Shown: positions 1-9,073 of the stretch, piece by piece
Position numbering within the stretch: position 1 is the first letter of the stretch
Layout of the letters: the number at the start of each line of letters is the position of its first letter
Assembly: GCA_028285415.1 (NCBI GenBank)
Contig: JANQPF010000005.1
Span: forward strand, 638,371-702,370
Source of the DNA: Pseudomonadales bacterium
GTDB lineage: Bacteria > Pseudomonadota > Gammaproteobacteria > Pseudomonadales > Azotimanducaceae
Direction: 5' to 3'
DNA: 64,000 nt
Translations under genes and position numbers: made by a program
The notes under the pieces: model-generated
Database searches by the model: none
What the model saw: only the letters and a program-made list of their open reading frames with translations
Told to the model about the DNA's origin: nothing

Positions 1-1052
1 CTGCACGATTGAACGCGCCAGGAGAACCACTGGTCATCGAAGAAATCCCCGTCCCGGCCGTACACCCGGACGGTGTTGTCGTCAGAGTGCTGAGCTCCCA
101 CATGATGTCGTATACCGATGAAGTCTTCAGCGGGGGCGAAGGTCGCCTGCCGACGCCGACACCCTACACGCCCGGATTGTCCGCTGTGGGATTGGTGGAA
201 GAGGTGGGGGACGACGTCATCGGGCTTGCCAAGGGAGACTTCGTTTTTTGTAATCCGCACGTGGTGGACGCGGCCCCGGACCGTGATCCCGAAATGATCC
301 TCATCGGCTGGTTCGGGCTGACACCCGGAGCGGGTCCGCTCCTGGACAAATGGAAGAACGGCTCCTTTGCCGAGTTCGCTGGTTATCCGGCGACGTGCGT
401 AACTCGAATTGACCCGTCATTGAAAGACCGACACGCTGCGTTGGCCCACCTCAACATTCTGACGGTTGCCTACGGCGCCTTGCAGAAAGGCGGCTGGCAG
501 CCGGGCTGTAGCCTGGTCGTGAATGGCGTTACCGGCAACATCGGCGCGAGCACCGCGTTGCTTGCGCTTGCCCTGGGCGCGCGGAAAGTGGTTGGACTCG
601 GACGCGATCGAGAGGTGCTGGCGCAGTTAGCGCGAATCGATCCCAGGATCGAGTGCGTGGCGCTGTCGGGAGACACCGGCACGGATCTGGAAGCGCTGCT
701 ACAGATGGAGCCTCGGGCGGATCTCTGTGTCGACGCATCCGCCGCGCCGGACTCGTCGTCGACGGAAGTTGCCCTCGGCGGCCTGAAGTACGGAGGATGT
801 GCCGTGTGGGTAGGTGGCGTCGGCACCTCGATACCGGTGTCGTATGCCAGTGTTCTGATCAGGGAGCTGAAGATTGTGGGTTCTTACATGTACGATACCG
901 ATTGTCCCCTGCAGTTGGTTCGCATGATCGAATCCGGAGTTCTGGATCTGAGTCTTATTGACACTCACGCTTATCCGCTGGAAAAAATCAACGACGCCAT
1001 CAGCCAGGCTCCGCATTGCAAAGGAATCTCCTCGGTGGTGATCCAGCCCTGA
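1..1052 (+). CDS. MDR-family (zinc-type alcohol dehydrogenase-like) oxidoreductase, 5' truncated by window
   Basis: The frame is open from base 3 (codons A-R-L-N-A-P-G). Family members usually begin M-K-A-x-R-L, so the true start lies just outside the window; the TTG at 9 is an internal leucine. It has a GroES-like N-terminal half and a Rossmann half with the cofactor turn NGVTGNIGAST. The position that holds the catalytic zinc cysteine in alcohol dehydrogenases reads MMSYTDE, so the zinc ligand seems absent and a quinone-oxidoreductase or enoyl-reductase type reaction with NAD(P)H is more likely. Substrate unknown. The alpha/beta hydrolase gene 30 bases downstream is probably cotranscribed. 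Confidence 0.85.
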   Translation, partial: ARLNAPGEPLVIEEIPVPAVHPDGVVVRVLSSHMMSYTDEVFSGGEGRLPTPTPYTPGLSAVGLVEEVGDDVIGLAKGDFVFCNPHVVDAAPDRDPEMILIGWFGLTPGAGPLLDKWKNGSFAEFAGYPATCVTRIDPSLKDRHAALAHLNILTVAYGALQKGGWQPGCSLVVNGVTGNIGASTALLALALGARKVVGLGRDREVLAQLARIDPRIECVALSGDTGTDLEALLQMEPRADLCVDASAAPDSSSTEVALGGLKYGGCAVWVGGVGTSIPVSYASVLIRELKIVGSYMYDTDCPLQLVRMIESGVLDLSLIDTHAYPLEKINDAISQAPHCKGISSVVIQP

Positions 1053-1082
1053 GCGGCGGTCTTCGATGCCTGGCCCGATGTC

Positions 1083-2150
1083 ATGTCATTGGTGAAAAAG
1101 CTCTGTCTGAGTCTCGCTTCGCTGCTGGGCGTTCTTGGCTTCCTGACCGGTGCCGTCTGGTTATCCATCGCTGAAGAACAGATTGAGTTTCGCAGCGGTG
1201 ATCTACTGTTGCGGGGCACGTTACTTGTACCGCGCAGGATCGATCCGACACCCGGCGTCGTGCTGGTGCATGGTTCCGGCGAGGTGACGCGCAAATCAAT
1301 GATGGCGTACGCATGGTTGTTTGCCTTGAAAGGTCATGCCGCGCTTGCGTATGACAAACGCGGTCTGGGCGCTTCTGAAGGGCTTCCTCATGAGTGGCGC
1401 GAGTTCAGCTTCGAACATCTCGCAGCAGATGCTGCGGCCGCCTATCGATTGCTGCAGGCTCGCCGCGAAATCGATGCCCGAAGGGTGGGCTTCTTTGCAG
1501 CCAGCCAGGGCGGCTGGGTCGTCTCGCTGGTAGCCGACCAGGTGGAAGCGCCGGACTTTATTGTCATGGCGTCGGTGTCTCTGTCCACCGTAGCGGAAGA
1601 TCGCCTGTTCGGCCGCGAAGCCCAGGTGCGACATGCAGGTTTCGAAGAAGCCGCGGCTGGCGAAGCTCTGCGACTGCTCCGCGCGGATCACGGCGTTACC
1701 AGAACAAACTCGGGTTATCGGGAATTCATCGAGATCTGGAATGAATACGATGATCGTGCCTGGTTTGAAGAAGTTTACGCAGGTGCTGATCCGGAGCCGC
1801 TCAATTCTGACCACCGGCAGTGGGAACGGACGATACTGGATTTCGATCCGCAGCCGCTGTTGAACCTTATTGGCGCGCCAGTGCTCTGGGTGTTTGGGGA
1901 CCCACGGCTGGATCGGTTTTCTCCAGTTGCGCTCAGCATGAGTCGGGTATCCGCGGCACAATCGGCGGGTGCCTGTTACCAGCTCATTCAGGTTGATGGT
2001 GTCGGGCACACGTTGGAGCCCGAGGATTCCGGCGGCTTGTTTGCGCGCTTGAAGGTGCGGGTGCCCCTGGTTCTGGGTATTTACTCATGGCTCGACGATC
2101 TGGATCTGCCGGATGCCTGCGGTGCAGGCGCGCATTTAAATAGGCCTTAG
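1083..2150 (+). CDS. Alpha/beta hydrolase, membrane-anchored or secreted
   Basis: 355 aa serine hydrolase. Residues 5-28 are hydrophobic (signal peptide or N-terminal anchor), placing the enzyme in the periplasm. The oxyanion segment VLVHGSG is near residue 61, the nucleophile elbow AASQGG has Ser141, a candidate acid is Asp274 or Asp278 in FGDPRLD, and the histidine is His310 in DGVGHTL. This fits esterases or peptidases of the 'alpha/beta hydrolase family' group often labelled CocE/YqiA-like; the substrate cannot be read. It follows the MDR reductase on the same strand. Confidence 0.85.
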   Translation: MSLVKKLCLSLASLLGVLGFLTGAVWLSIAEEQIEFRSGDLLLRGTLLVPRRIDPTPGVVLVHGSGEVTRKSMMAYAWLFALKGHAALAYDKRGLGASEGLPHEWREFSFEHLAADAAAAYRLLQARREIDARRVGFFAASQGGWVVSLVADQVEAPDFIVMASVSLSTVAEDRLFGREAQVRHAGFEEAAAGEALRLLRADHGVTRTNSGYREFIEIWNEYDDRAWFEEVYAGADPEPLNSDHRQWERTILDFDPQPLLNLIGAPVLWVFGDPRLDRFSPVALSMSRVSAAQSAGACYQLIQVDGVGHTLEPEDSGGLFARLKVRVPLVLGIYSWLDDLDLPDACGAGAHLNRP

Positions 2151-2207
2151 CCCGATCGTCGCACGGTCGGTCTGGCCTCTATTTCACTCGACAACCAACC
2201 GTGAGTT

Positions 2208-2765
2208 TCAAAACAGTCGAAAGCGGGGTCTTCCGCTCGTCCGGGTTCCGGAGAAACGGCTCTCCCGACGCCGTCGCATGCGCGCGTGCAGCTCACGCCG
2301 TTTGATTGCCAGGTACTCCTCTCGCGAGAGGTTGGGGTTGCGGCTGCGGGCGCGCTCTCGATAGCGGCAGAAATCGAGAAACGCGTCGATCTCCGGGCGC
2401 AGTTCTTTGACCACAAGCTCAATCATGATGGCGTCGTCGACGTAGCCGAGTACCGGTACCTCGTCGGGAATCAGATCGTCGGGCTCGCTCAGGTAGACGA
2501 GCGCGGCGAGCACGTTCCTGCGTTCAGCCGGGGGCAGGTCCCACTCGTCGTCGCGCAGCATCTCGACAAGCACGCCCACCCGGTTGACGCGTTCCTCGAC
2601 AAAGTTCGGCAGACGGGTGCGCTTGGCTTCGAGTATGTGCGCGTCGGCGGCCTGCAGCACGTCCCGATCTGCCATCGCGGCAGCACGGGTCTGCGCCTTC
2701 TGCATGTTTGTGCGGAAATACGACAGGTCCTCGTCTTCCAGTTCGAACGTCACCCTCAATGGCAT
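2208..2765 (-). CDS. YkvA-like (DUF1232) protein
   Basis: The start is taken at the ATG at 2765, preceded by GGAGAG, giving 185 aa; the frame is open further upstream without a convincing start. The DUF1232 signature (YLSEPDDLIPDEVPVLGYVDDA-like) lies near residues 90-115, followed by an amphipathic helix and a very basic tail rich in RRR and RE. DUF1232/YkvA proteins are small, often membrane-associated and of unknown role. No operon partner: the neighbours lie on the other strand. Confidence 0.75.
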   Translation of the reverse strand: MPLRVTFELEDEDLSYFRTNMQKAQTRAAAMADRDVLQAADAHILEAKRTRLPNFVEERVNRVGVLVEMLRDDEWDLPPAERRNVLAALVYLSEPDDLIPDEVPVLGYVDDAIMIELVVKELRPEIDAFLDFCRYRERARSRNPNLSREEYLAIKRRELHARMRRRRESRFSGTRTSGRPRFRLF

Positions 2766-2942
2766 CTTGTCTCTCCGTTGTGTCAGATGGGATGCCCCGC
2801 AGCGGACCACGTGCTGACGACCAGGGTCTGACCGTTGAATATATAGAGCGGCCGGTGGACAGTCACTCGGACGGACCTTGGAGGAGACACCGCCATGCCA
2901 CGGGCGTATTCTCTCCTCAACATAGACAGGGAGAGCAGGCAG

Positions 2943-3347
2943 ATGAGTAACCTCACGGGTTTTGGCGCTTACGCCGCCGACTTTGAAACGAGTCTGCTGG
3001 ATGACGACTGGAGTCGGCTCGAACAGTACTTTGCGCCGGATGCGTCATATCGTCCCGGCGATGGGAGCGAAGCCAATGGCCGCGACGCGGTTCTCGAGGC
3101 ACTGAAGCACAGCGTCAACGCGTTGGAACGAAAGAGCGATTCTCGTGGTCTCGTGGGGGAGCCTGAGGTCACCGAATCCGGCGACACGATTACGCTGAAG
3201 TTCTCGCTCAAGTACACGAAGGCAGGCATGCCCGACCTCATTCTCTCCGGATACGAGACGGTTCAGTACGCCGATGGCGTCATCGTGAAGATGGAGGACG
3301 TCTTCGATGATCCCGCGGGGATGGTCGCTTGGAGAAACAGTCTCTAG
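2943..3347 (+). CDS. SnoaL-like / NTF2-fold protein
   Basis: 134 aa from the ATG at 2943, which has GAGAG about 8 bases upstream; an ATG at 2895 in frame is less likely. The pattern W-x-x-L-x-x-Y-F-A-P-D-A near the N-terminus, then G-R-D-A-V and a C-terminal Y-A-D-G-x-I-V segment, is typical of SnoaL-like polyketide cyclase or ketosteroid isomerase-fold proteins. Such proteins form small cone-shaped pockets with varied enzymatic or binding roles. No catalytic assignment is possible. Confidence 0.75.
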   Translation: MSNLTGFGAYAADFETSLLDDDWSRLEQYFAPDASYRPGDGSEANGRDAVLEALKHSVNALERKSDSRGLVGEPEVTESGDTITLKFSLKYTKAGMPDLILSGYETVQYADGVIVKMEDVFDDPAGMVAWRNSL

Positions 3348-3418
3348 ATACCGTGTGTGTTAAGTGACCTGACGGTTCTTTCCAGCCGCTTTTTTGCAAT
3401 TTTGTATCATCCGCACTA

Positions 3419-3790
3419 ATGTCGGTTCCGCGCCCATGGATAGGATGTCCGGGAGAGAAAGTGCGTAGAGCGACTGACACCGAAGAGTGCAAAGTCTTTC
3501 AGACGGACCGTTTCTTCAAAAGCAACGGCATGTGGTACTTTGCAACCAGGGAAGGGATTGATTTCGGTCCGTTTACCATCCGCCCGGATGGGGAGAAAGC
3601 GGTGCGACGTTACATCGAAACTCAGCACACCATGCGCCGTCTGCGCGGACGCGACCCCAACATTACGGAAGAGAATCAGTGGGACGAGCAGGGTGTTGCG
3701 AGTGCTGCGAAAGTGGTTTCCGATTGGCGCTTCGATCGCACGCTCAGGCCGAACAGCCAGTACGCCGATCGCACGGACAAGCATAAGTAG
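3419..3790 (+). CDS. DUF6316-like small protein
   Basis: 123 aa. The central motif DRFFKSNGMWYFATREG followed by D-F-G-P-F is, from memory, the hallmark of the DUF6316 family of short gammaproteobacterial proteins of unknown function. The C-terminal third is charged and probably disordered. The start is uncertain: ATG 3419 lacks a ribosome site, while GTG 3461 follows GGGAGAGAAA at short spacing. It converges on the outer-membrane protein gene. Confidence 0.6.
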   Translation: MSVPRPWIGCPGEKVRRATDTEECKVFQTDRFFKSNGMWYFATREGIDFGPFTIRPDGEKAVRRYIETQHTMRRLRGRDPNITEENQWDEQGVASAAKVVSDWRFDRTLRPNSQYADRTDKHK

Positions 3791-3809
3791 GCAAATCCGG
3801 TCAGGTGAG

Positions 3810-6110
3810 TCACAGCCGCCAGGCGTACGATAGTTTGATGAAGAAACTGTCTCCGGTCCGGCGTAAGCCGGAAAACTGATCGTTGCCAACCCCGTCTGAC
3901 GCATAGCCCGCGAAGAACACGGTGCGTGGATTTACCTGGTAGGTATACAACAACTGTGTGTCATAAGACTCCACACGACGTTCCTGCTCGCTATCAAAGC
4001 GCTCAGGGTTACGCTCTGTGTTGCGATAGATGAGCGACAACCGCAACGAGTTTTTCAGATCGAATTCGTAACCAACGCGAAAATCCGTGAGATGCGCCGT
4101 CAGGATGCGGCCTTGCCGGACGTCGAGCGTCTGGTAGGTATGCCGCAGGCGCAGCAGGACATGCTTGTTCAGATTGTATTCCACGCGCTGCTCAATCCGC
4201 AGCTCGTCCGCGGCGCGTACGTCGCTGACGTCGATCTGATCGCCAAAGCGGACGTTTGTTGCGAGAAACAAGCCGTGTGCGGGCCGGGTTCTGAGACTGA
4301 CAGTGGTGTTCGCCAGATCGAACCGCTCACCTGAAAACACCCGTTCCTGGTCGAAATAGTTGATGGTGAGCCAGGTGTCCCTCGGCAGATTCAAATTGCC
4401 AAACACACCACCGCCGCGCCACTGGAACGCGCCGCCGTCTGCCAGGCTCGTGTCCCAGTGCTGCACGCCCAGGTTGGCGAATCTGATCCTGCGACCCGGT
4501 CCGCCGCGGTAAAAACGGCCGAACAAGCCGCCGTTCTGCTGGAAGTCGCGCACGTTCAGAAATCCAAGATCGGCGCTGAAATCGGAGCCCACTTCCTGAT
4601 GCTGCAGGGTCCAGAACCAGTGGCGGCTGTTGTGACGATATTGCAGCCGAACGGCGGCATCGTCGGTGCGTTCCTCCAACCCGTTGTCCGCAACGAGCTG
4701 AGCGGGGTTCTTGGACCAGCTGCGCGACATCTGGGCCGTCAGTCGATCGTTTTTGGTCAGGCGGTAGTCCCCGTCTATGCTGATCACACCGTTCCGATAG
4801 TCGTCACCTGCCCGATGGGTTGCGCTGATACCGACGAGCGAGCCACCCTCGAGATCGCGGCGATAGCGCAGCGCGGTGGCCTGATGGGCGGAGTCGATTT
4901 GTGTTGTCGTCGATCCTTCCGGTCCGCCCAGCAGGAACGTTGTCAGCCTGTCGCGGGAGGTCATGAGGCCGTAGACGTTTTTTCCAGCTTTACCCGAAAA
5001 TTTTGCGCCGTAGACAGGGTCGACAATGTTGCGCGTGTTCACCAGATTGATCGGCGTGGCAAAGAGATCTGCGCCTTCGAGAAAGAACGGCCGGCGCTCC
5101 GGGAAGAAGAGGACAAAACTCGAGTTCACCGCGGATTGAGCAATGTCGGCTTCGACGTTGGAAAAGTCCGGATTGATCGCCGCGTTCAACGTGAGCCCCT
5201 GGGTGATGCCCCAGGAAAAGTCGTCGATCCCGATCTCGACGTCGTTCGATCTTTCTGTGTCCCGTACGCCCGTGACGGGACGTTCGCGAACAATGTCGCC
5301 GGTCACCGTCGGGATCACCTGCAGATCGCGACCGGGCTTGATGCCTCGCAAGCCGCGGGCGGGCTTGAACTCGCACAGCCAGCAGCTGCTGCCTCGATTG
5401 ATCGGATAGGACATGTCCTGGAAACGGTCGCCGCCCCAATGGGTGCGGGAAAGCAGTACTTTCCACTGCTGCTCGCCGGGACGCAGCGAAAAGGGCAGCT
5501 CGGTGAGTGGGATGGCAAATTCGACGACGTAGCCGTTGTCGTTGATCCGCCCCGCGGTGTCGAAGATGGCGTCGAAAGAGAAGTCCTCACCCCGCTGCGG
5601 CTCTATGACCGCATCAGCCTGGACACCAAGCGGGTTTGCCAGGAACTGAAATGCGCGCGTGCCGTCACCCGAGGTATCGATGGCTATGGCCACGTAGTCA
5701 TCGTTGAATAGTGAATCGCGCTTTCCCAGGTGAGCACGGATTCCACCGGGGCGATCGGTGCGCGCATCAAAAGCGACGAAAAGCGTCTTGCCGTCGTCCA
5801 TGATGTAGGCGGTGGTGGAAAACTTCGCGGGAACGTTGGCGATCGGATTGACCTGCCAGGATACCGGCACGCGGGATGCGTCCTGCCATGCGGGGTCGTT
5901 CAACCGGCCGTCGATCTCAACGGCCTGCGCCGTGCGGCCAATGTCGATGATCGGAGCACCGTATACCGCCATGGCCGCCTCAAATCGGGCCTGGTCGTCT
6001 GCGATCGACTCGAGCTCGAGAGGCTCACCGATCGCGCCGCACGCCCACATGGCCATCGAAGCCATGCACGCGACCCCCGTTCCTTTCCTGAGCAACGTCC
6101 TTCCCTGCAA
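3810..6110 (-). CDS. CBM9-like / DUF5916 outer-membrane protein
   Basis: 766 aa. An N-terminal signal segment (hydrophobic, residues 10-28) is followed at about 65-260 by a carbohydrate-binding family 9-like domain (A-V-E-I-D-G-R-L-N-D-P-A-W is the typical opening). A long DUF5916-type beta-barrel follows, with many alternating aromatic strands, ending in an aromatic-plus-basic terminus (S-Y-A-W-R-L) as in outer-membrane barrels. The motif NPDFSNVEADIAQ and F-F-P-E-R-R-P-F-F-L-E-G are strongly conserved in this family. Function unknown; proposed to sit in the outer membrane, perhaps in glycan or peptide handling. Monocistronic, divergent from the next gene. Confidence 0.85.
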   Translation of the reverse strand: MQGRTLLRKGTGVACMASMAMWACGAIGEPLELESIADDQARFEAAMAVYGAPIIDIGRTAQAVEIDGRLNDPAWQDASRVPVSWQVNPIANVPAKFSTTAYIMDDGKTLFVAFDARTDRPGGIRAHLGKRDSLFNDDYVAIAIDTSGDGTRAFQFLANPLGVQADAVIEPQRGEDFSFDAIFDTAGRINDNGYVVEFAIPLTELPFSLRPGEQQWKVLLSRTHWGGDRFQDMSYPINRGSSCWLCEFKPARGLRGIKPGRDLQVIPTVTGDIVRERPVTGVRDTERSNDVEIGIDDFSWGITQGLTLNAAINPDFSNVEADIAQSAVNSSFVLFFPERRPFFLEGADLFATPINLVNTRNIVDPVYGAKFSGKAGKNVYGLMTSRDRLTTFLLGGPEGSTTTQIDSAHQATALRYRRDLEGGSLVGISATHRAGDDYRNGVISIDGDYRLTKNDRLTAQMSRSWSKNPAQLVADNGLEERTDDAAVRLQYRHNSRHWFWTLQHQEVGSDFSADLGFLNVRDFQQNGGLFGRFYRGGPGRRIRFANLGVQHWDTSLADGGAFQWRGGGVFGNLNLPRDTWLTINYFDQERVFSGERFDLANTTVSLRTRPAHGLFLATNVRFGDQIDVSDVRAADELRIEQRVEYNLNKHVLLRLRHTYQTLDVRQGRILTAHLTDFRVGYEFDLKNSLRLSLIYRNTERNPERFDSEQERRVESYDTQLLYTYQVNPRTVFFAGYASDGVGNDQFSGLRRTGDSFFIKLSYAWRL

Positions 6111-6325
6111 GAAGGCTCTCCGCCGACACGGTGATGCTACTTTTTTAGCAGGTTGATTGCTATGACATTTTGGTCAGCCGATCTCGCCGGTATGTCGTCA
6201 CCGTTGTCTTGTTAGCTTGCTAGAACGTCTAGATGAGGGCATGCTTTTTGACGCTCGCTCGTTCCGCGTCGGGTGCAACACAAGTTGATCGAGCTCGAGT
6301 GAACCTACGTGAAGGAGATGCTGGC

Positions 6326-6880
6326 ATGTCGCTCTTCGAATTCCTGATGATCCTTCTTTCCATTATCGTGGGCCTGGGGATTTCCGAGCTGCTCACGGGA
6401 TTCGCGCGCATTCTCCGGGACGGACGGATGCGGGAGTTCTGTCTACCCCATGCCACCCTATGGTTGACGCTACTGGTTGCGCTGCTGCAGATCTTCTGGG
6501 AAAGCTGGTCACTTGGCGAGCTCGACCGCTGGACGTTTCCGGCGATGCTTTTGATGTTCGGCGGTCCCGCCCTGCTATACCTCGTGTCGCATCTGGCGCT
6601 GCCGGAGGATCCTGAGGTGCCGCTGGCCGCTTACTACTACAGTCGCGTGAGACCCATCTACGGCCTGCTGGCGTTGACCGCCGTAGTGGGAGTGTTGTTC
6701 CGGCCGTTGGCGTTCGATTATCCGCTGCTCGTGGTCGACAACGCCTCTTCGTTTCCGATCATTGCAGCGCTTGTGCTGCTCGCTTGGAAGCCCGCTCCGT
6801 TACTGCATCGGATTTTGGTGCCCATCTGCTTCGTGGCGGTTGTACTCGATACGCTGACGATCAGCTACTCGATCGGTTAG
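6326..6880 (+). CDS. Small integral membrane protein, unknown function
   Basis: 184 aa from ATG 6326, with GAAGGAG upstream at good spacing; an in-frame ATG at 6233 would give a non-membrane leader and is not favoured. About six hydrophobic helices fill the protein, beginning F-L-M-I-L-L-S-I-I-V-G-L-G-I-S-E-L-L. The pattern S-x-x-x-G-L-x-I-S-E-L-L-x-G is shared with uncharacterised proteobacterial membrane proteins. No catalytic motif seen. Confidence 0.7.
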   Translation: MSLFEFLMILLSIIVGLGISELLTGFARILRDGRMREFCLPHATLWLTLLVALLQIFWESWSLGELDRWTFPAMLLMFGGPALLYLVSHLALPEDPEVPLAAYYYSRVRPIYGLLALTAVVGVLFRPLAFDYPLLVVDNASSFPIIAALVLLAWKPAPLLHRILVPICFVAVVLDTLTISYSIG

Positions 6881-6902
6881 GCGCGTTTCGATGGAAATGG
6901 GG

Positions 6903-7802
6903 CTACAGCTGCTCCGCTTCCGAGAAATCGATGGCATCCGCACCTTCCGTCGAGGCAACCGATGCCCCTTTCGTGGGCATTCTGCCCAGCGCAACCTCGG
7001 GCGGCAGGATGTCGCTGACGTCCGCGGGCGTTTCAGGATCGCTGTAGTAGCCGAGCGCATAGGTGCCCTGGGTATAGCCCAGAAGATCCTGTAGCTCTTC
7101 CGGTAAGTCTCTGGCGATGTGCGGCGGACAGGAGAGATACTGGTTCTCCTCCTGGCGCAGCCAGCCCAGGGTATAGGTCAGGTTGAGACCCAGACGCGCC
7201 GCGTCAGACTGATTCTCACCGCCGCTGTGCAGCACGCTGCCGGTATAGAGAAACACGGACCCCGCGGTCATTTCAGCCTGCTCAATCTGCTCAGGATCGG
7301 CGCGCTGGTCCCAGTCCCACTTGTGGCTGCCCGGGACCAGACGCGTGGCGCCGTTCTCCCGGGTGAAGTCGGTCAATGCCCAGATCGTGTTGAACTGGGG
7401 CTCAATTTCCCGCGGGATGTGCTTACCCCACGCCAGGCGATCGCGGTGCAGCGCCTGCGCGGGATTGCCTGGGTTGATGTAGATGGTCTGGGTGAGATGC
7501 AGAATGATTTTGTCGGTGAATGGCTGCAGAAATGCGCGCGCGGCGCCAAGGACGCTTTCGTTCAGGATGAGGTCACGACACGTTGGCGTACGCGCCACGA
7601 GGGCTCCGGTGCGCTGTGTTTTGCGGCCCGTAAAGTCGTCTTTCCCCATCGGCGTGCGATCGATGTACGGCATGACTTCATCCCTCATGCGTGCCACAGT
7701 ATCGGCGTCGATCAGGTTGGCGATGACAACCGCGCCATCGCGCTCCATGGCGGCGAGGATCTCTTGCGTTGTGGCGTCTGCGTTCAGCGTCTGTAGCGGC
7801 AT
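6903..7802 (-). CDS. Phytanoyl-CoA dioxygenase (PhyH) family oxygenase
   Basis: 299 aa from ATG 7802, preceded by GGGGAGATGG. This is an Fe(II)/2-oxoglutarate dioxygenase: metal ligands His119 and Asp121 in LHRDR and His192 in VLHSGG, with an R-L-G-L-N segment just after for 2-oxoglutarate. PhyH relatives hydroxylate acyl-CoAs or small natural products; the many CoA genes nearby suggest lipid or xenobiotic oxidation but do not prove it. Its start region lies head to head with the MFS transporter, so the two may share control. Confidence 0.88.
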   Translation of the reverse strand: MPLQTLNADATTQEILAAMERDGAVVIANLIDADTVARMRDEVMPYIDRTPMGKDDFTGRKTQRTGALVARTPTCRDLILNESVLGAARAFLQPFTDKIILHLTQTIYINPGNPAQALHRDRLAWGKHIPREIEPQFNTIWALTDFTRENGATRLVPGSHKWDWDQRADPEQIEQAEMTAGSVFLYTGSVLHSGGENQSDAARLGLNLTYTLGWLRQEENQYLSCPPHIARDLPEELQDLLGYTQGTYALGYYSDPETPADVSDILPPEVALGRMPTKGASVASTEGADAIDFSEAEQL

Positions 7803-7837
7803 TGGCCCATCTCCCCGAAAGATGTGATCAGAAAGTA

Positions 7838-9073
7838 GTGACTCTGGAATCAAAAGGCAACCGGGCGGCGGGTATTCCCGACGCCGCGCGCTGGTGGCTG
7901 CTGGCCGGCCTCTGGCTGCTCTATGCCTGCTTTGGCCTGGTGGTGGTGAGCGTCGCACCCATGGTGCTGCGTATCGAGGAGAGTCTGTCGATATCTCATG
8001 CGCAGATGGGCAGCGTCATGGGCGCCTGGCAGCTTGTTTATATTTTCTCCGCCATTCCCTGTGGCGTGCTGCTGGACAAGCTCGGTGGGAAATGGTCGCT
8101 CTTCATCGGTGGCCTCCTGATTGCCGTGTCGGGGCTGGGACGCGCCTACGCAACCGACTACTGGTCTTTCCTTCTGGTGGTGATGCTGTTCGGGCTGGGC
8201 GGGCCCATCATTTCGTCCGGCGCACCCAAAGTTGTGACGGAGCTTTTCAGCGGCAGCAAGCGCGGGCTTGCCATGGGCATCTACATGACCGGTCCGGCGT
8301 TTGGCGGGGTGGTCTGCCTGACCCAGACGAACGCCGTTCTACTGCCGTTGTTCGACATGGACTGGCGCAGCGTCATGACGCTCTGGGGTGTGTGCTGCGT
8401 GGTCAGCGCCGTACTGTGGCTTGGACTTGCCAGCCTGTTTGGCCTGGGCCGCTCCGCGGCATCGTCAACCGCGCCACAGGTGCCGCAGCTGCAGGTCATG
8501 CGTGAGCTCATGGCAACTCCCGCAGTCAGGGTTGTGCTCGTGATGAGTGTTGGCGTTTTTCTGTATAACCACGGTCTCAACAACTGGCTGCCGCAGCTCC
8601 TGCAGGACGGTGGTAAGAGCGCCGCTGCCGCGGGCTACTGGGCCGCGTTGCCAACCGTGGTCGGCATGCTGGGTTCGCTCCTGATACCGCGGCTGGCGAC
8701 GCCGGAACGGCGGTTCAACATTCTCATGCTGCTCTGCGCCGCCGCCATGTTCGCCACTCTGCTCATCCAGCTCGGAGACACGATGTCCCTCACGACGGGG
8801 CTCATCCTGCAGGGTATTGCGCGTTCGAGTCTCATGACGGTGCTCATTCTCACGCTGGTGGAATTGCCTGGAATCGGCGAGCAGCGCGCGGGGGTTGCGA
8901 GCGGCATGTTCTTCTCAGCCGCAGAAGTAGGTGGGGTGCTCGGCCCGCTGGGTATTGGTGTCGTCTATCAGACGACCGGAAATTTCGACAGCGCGCTCTG
9001 GTCCTTGAGCGCGCTTGCCTTGCTCATGATCGCCGGCGCCGCCTACCTCGGCAGAGCGGCTACAAAAGCTTGA
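7838..9073 (+). CDS. MFS transporter (CynX/NimT-like)
   Basis: About 411 aa with twelve predicted membrane helices. The start is uncertain: GTG 7838 is chosen because the frame upstream would overlap the divergent oxygenase gene and only soluble residues precede the first helix (W-W-L-L-A-G-L-W-L-L). The loop G-V-L-L-D-K-L-G-G-K after helix 2 is the MFS signature loop. The repeated G-x-A-x-G-x-x-x-T-G-P-A-F-G region matches the NarK/CynX/OFA sector rather than sugar permeases. Substrate unknown. It converges with the next gene and overlaps it by 14 bases. Confidence 0.82.
   Translation: MTLESKGNRAAGIPDAARWWLLAGLWLLYACFGLVVVSVAPMVLRIEESLSISHAQMGSVMGAWQLVYIFSAIPCGVLLDKLGGKWSLFIGGLLIAVSGLGRAYATDYWSFLLVVMLFGLGGPIISSGAPKVVTELFSGSKRGLAMGIYMTGPAFGGVVCLTQTNAVLLPLFDMDWRSVMTLWGVCCVVSAVLWLGLASLFGLGRSAASSTAPQVPQLQVMRELMATPAVRVVLVMSVGVFLYNHGLNNWLPQLLQDGGKSAAAAGYWAALPTVVGMLGSLLIPRLATPERRFNILMLLCAAAMFATLLIQLGDTMSLTTGLILQGIARSSLMTVLILTLVELPGIGEQRAGVASGMFFSAAEVGGVLGPLGIGVVYQTTGNFDSALWSLSALALLMIAGAAYLGRAATKA

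Noticed and set aside
4458..5711. 417-codon open frame on the plus strand
   Set aside because: Antisense to the CBM9-like outer-membrane gene, whose protein has clear domains. GC-rich shadow frame.
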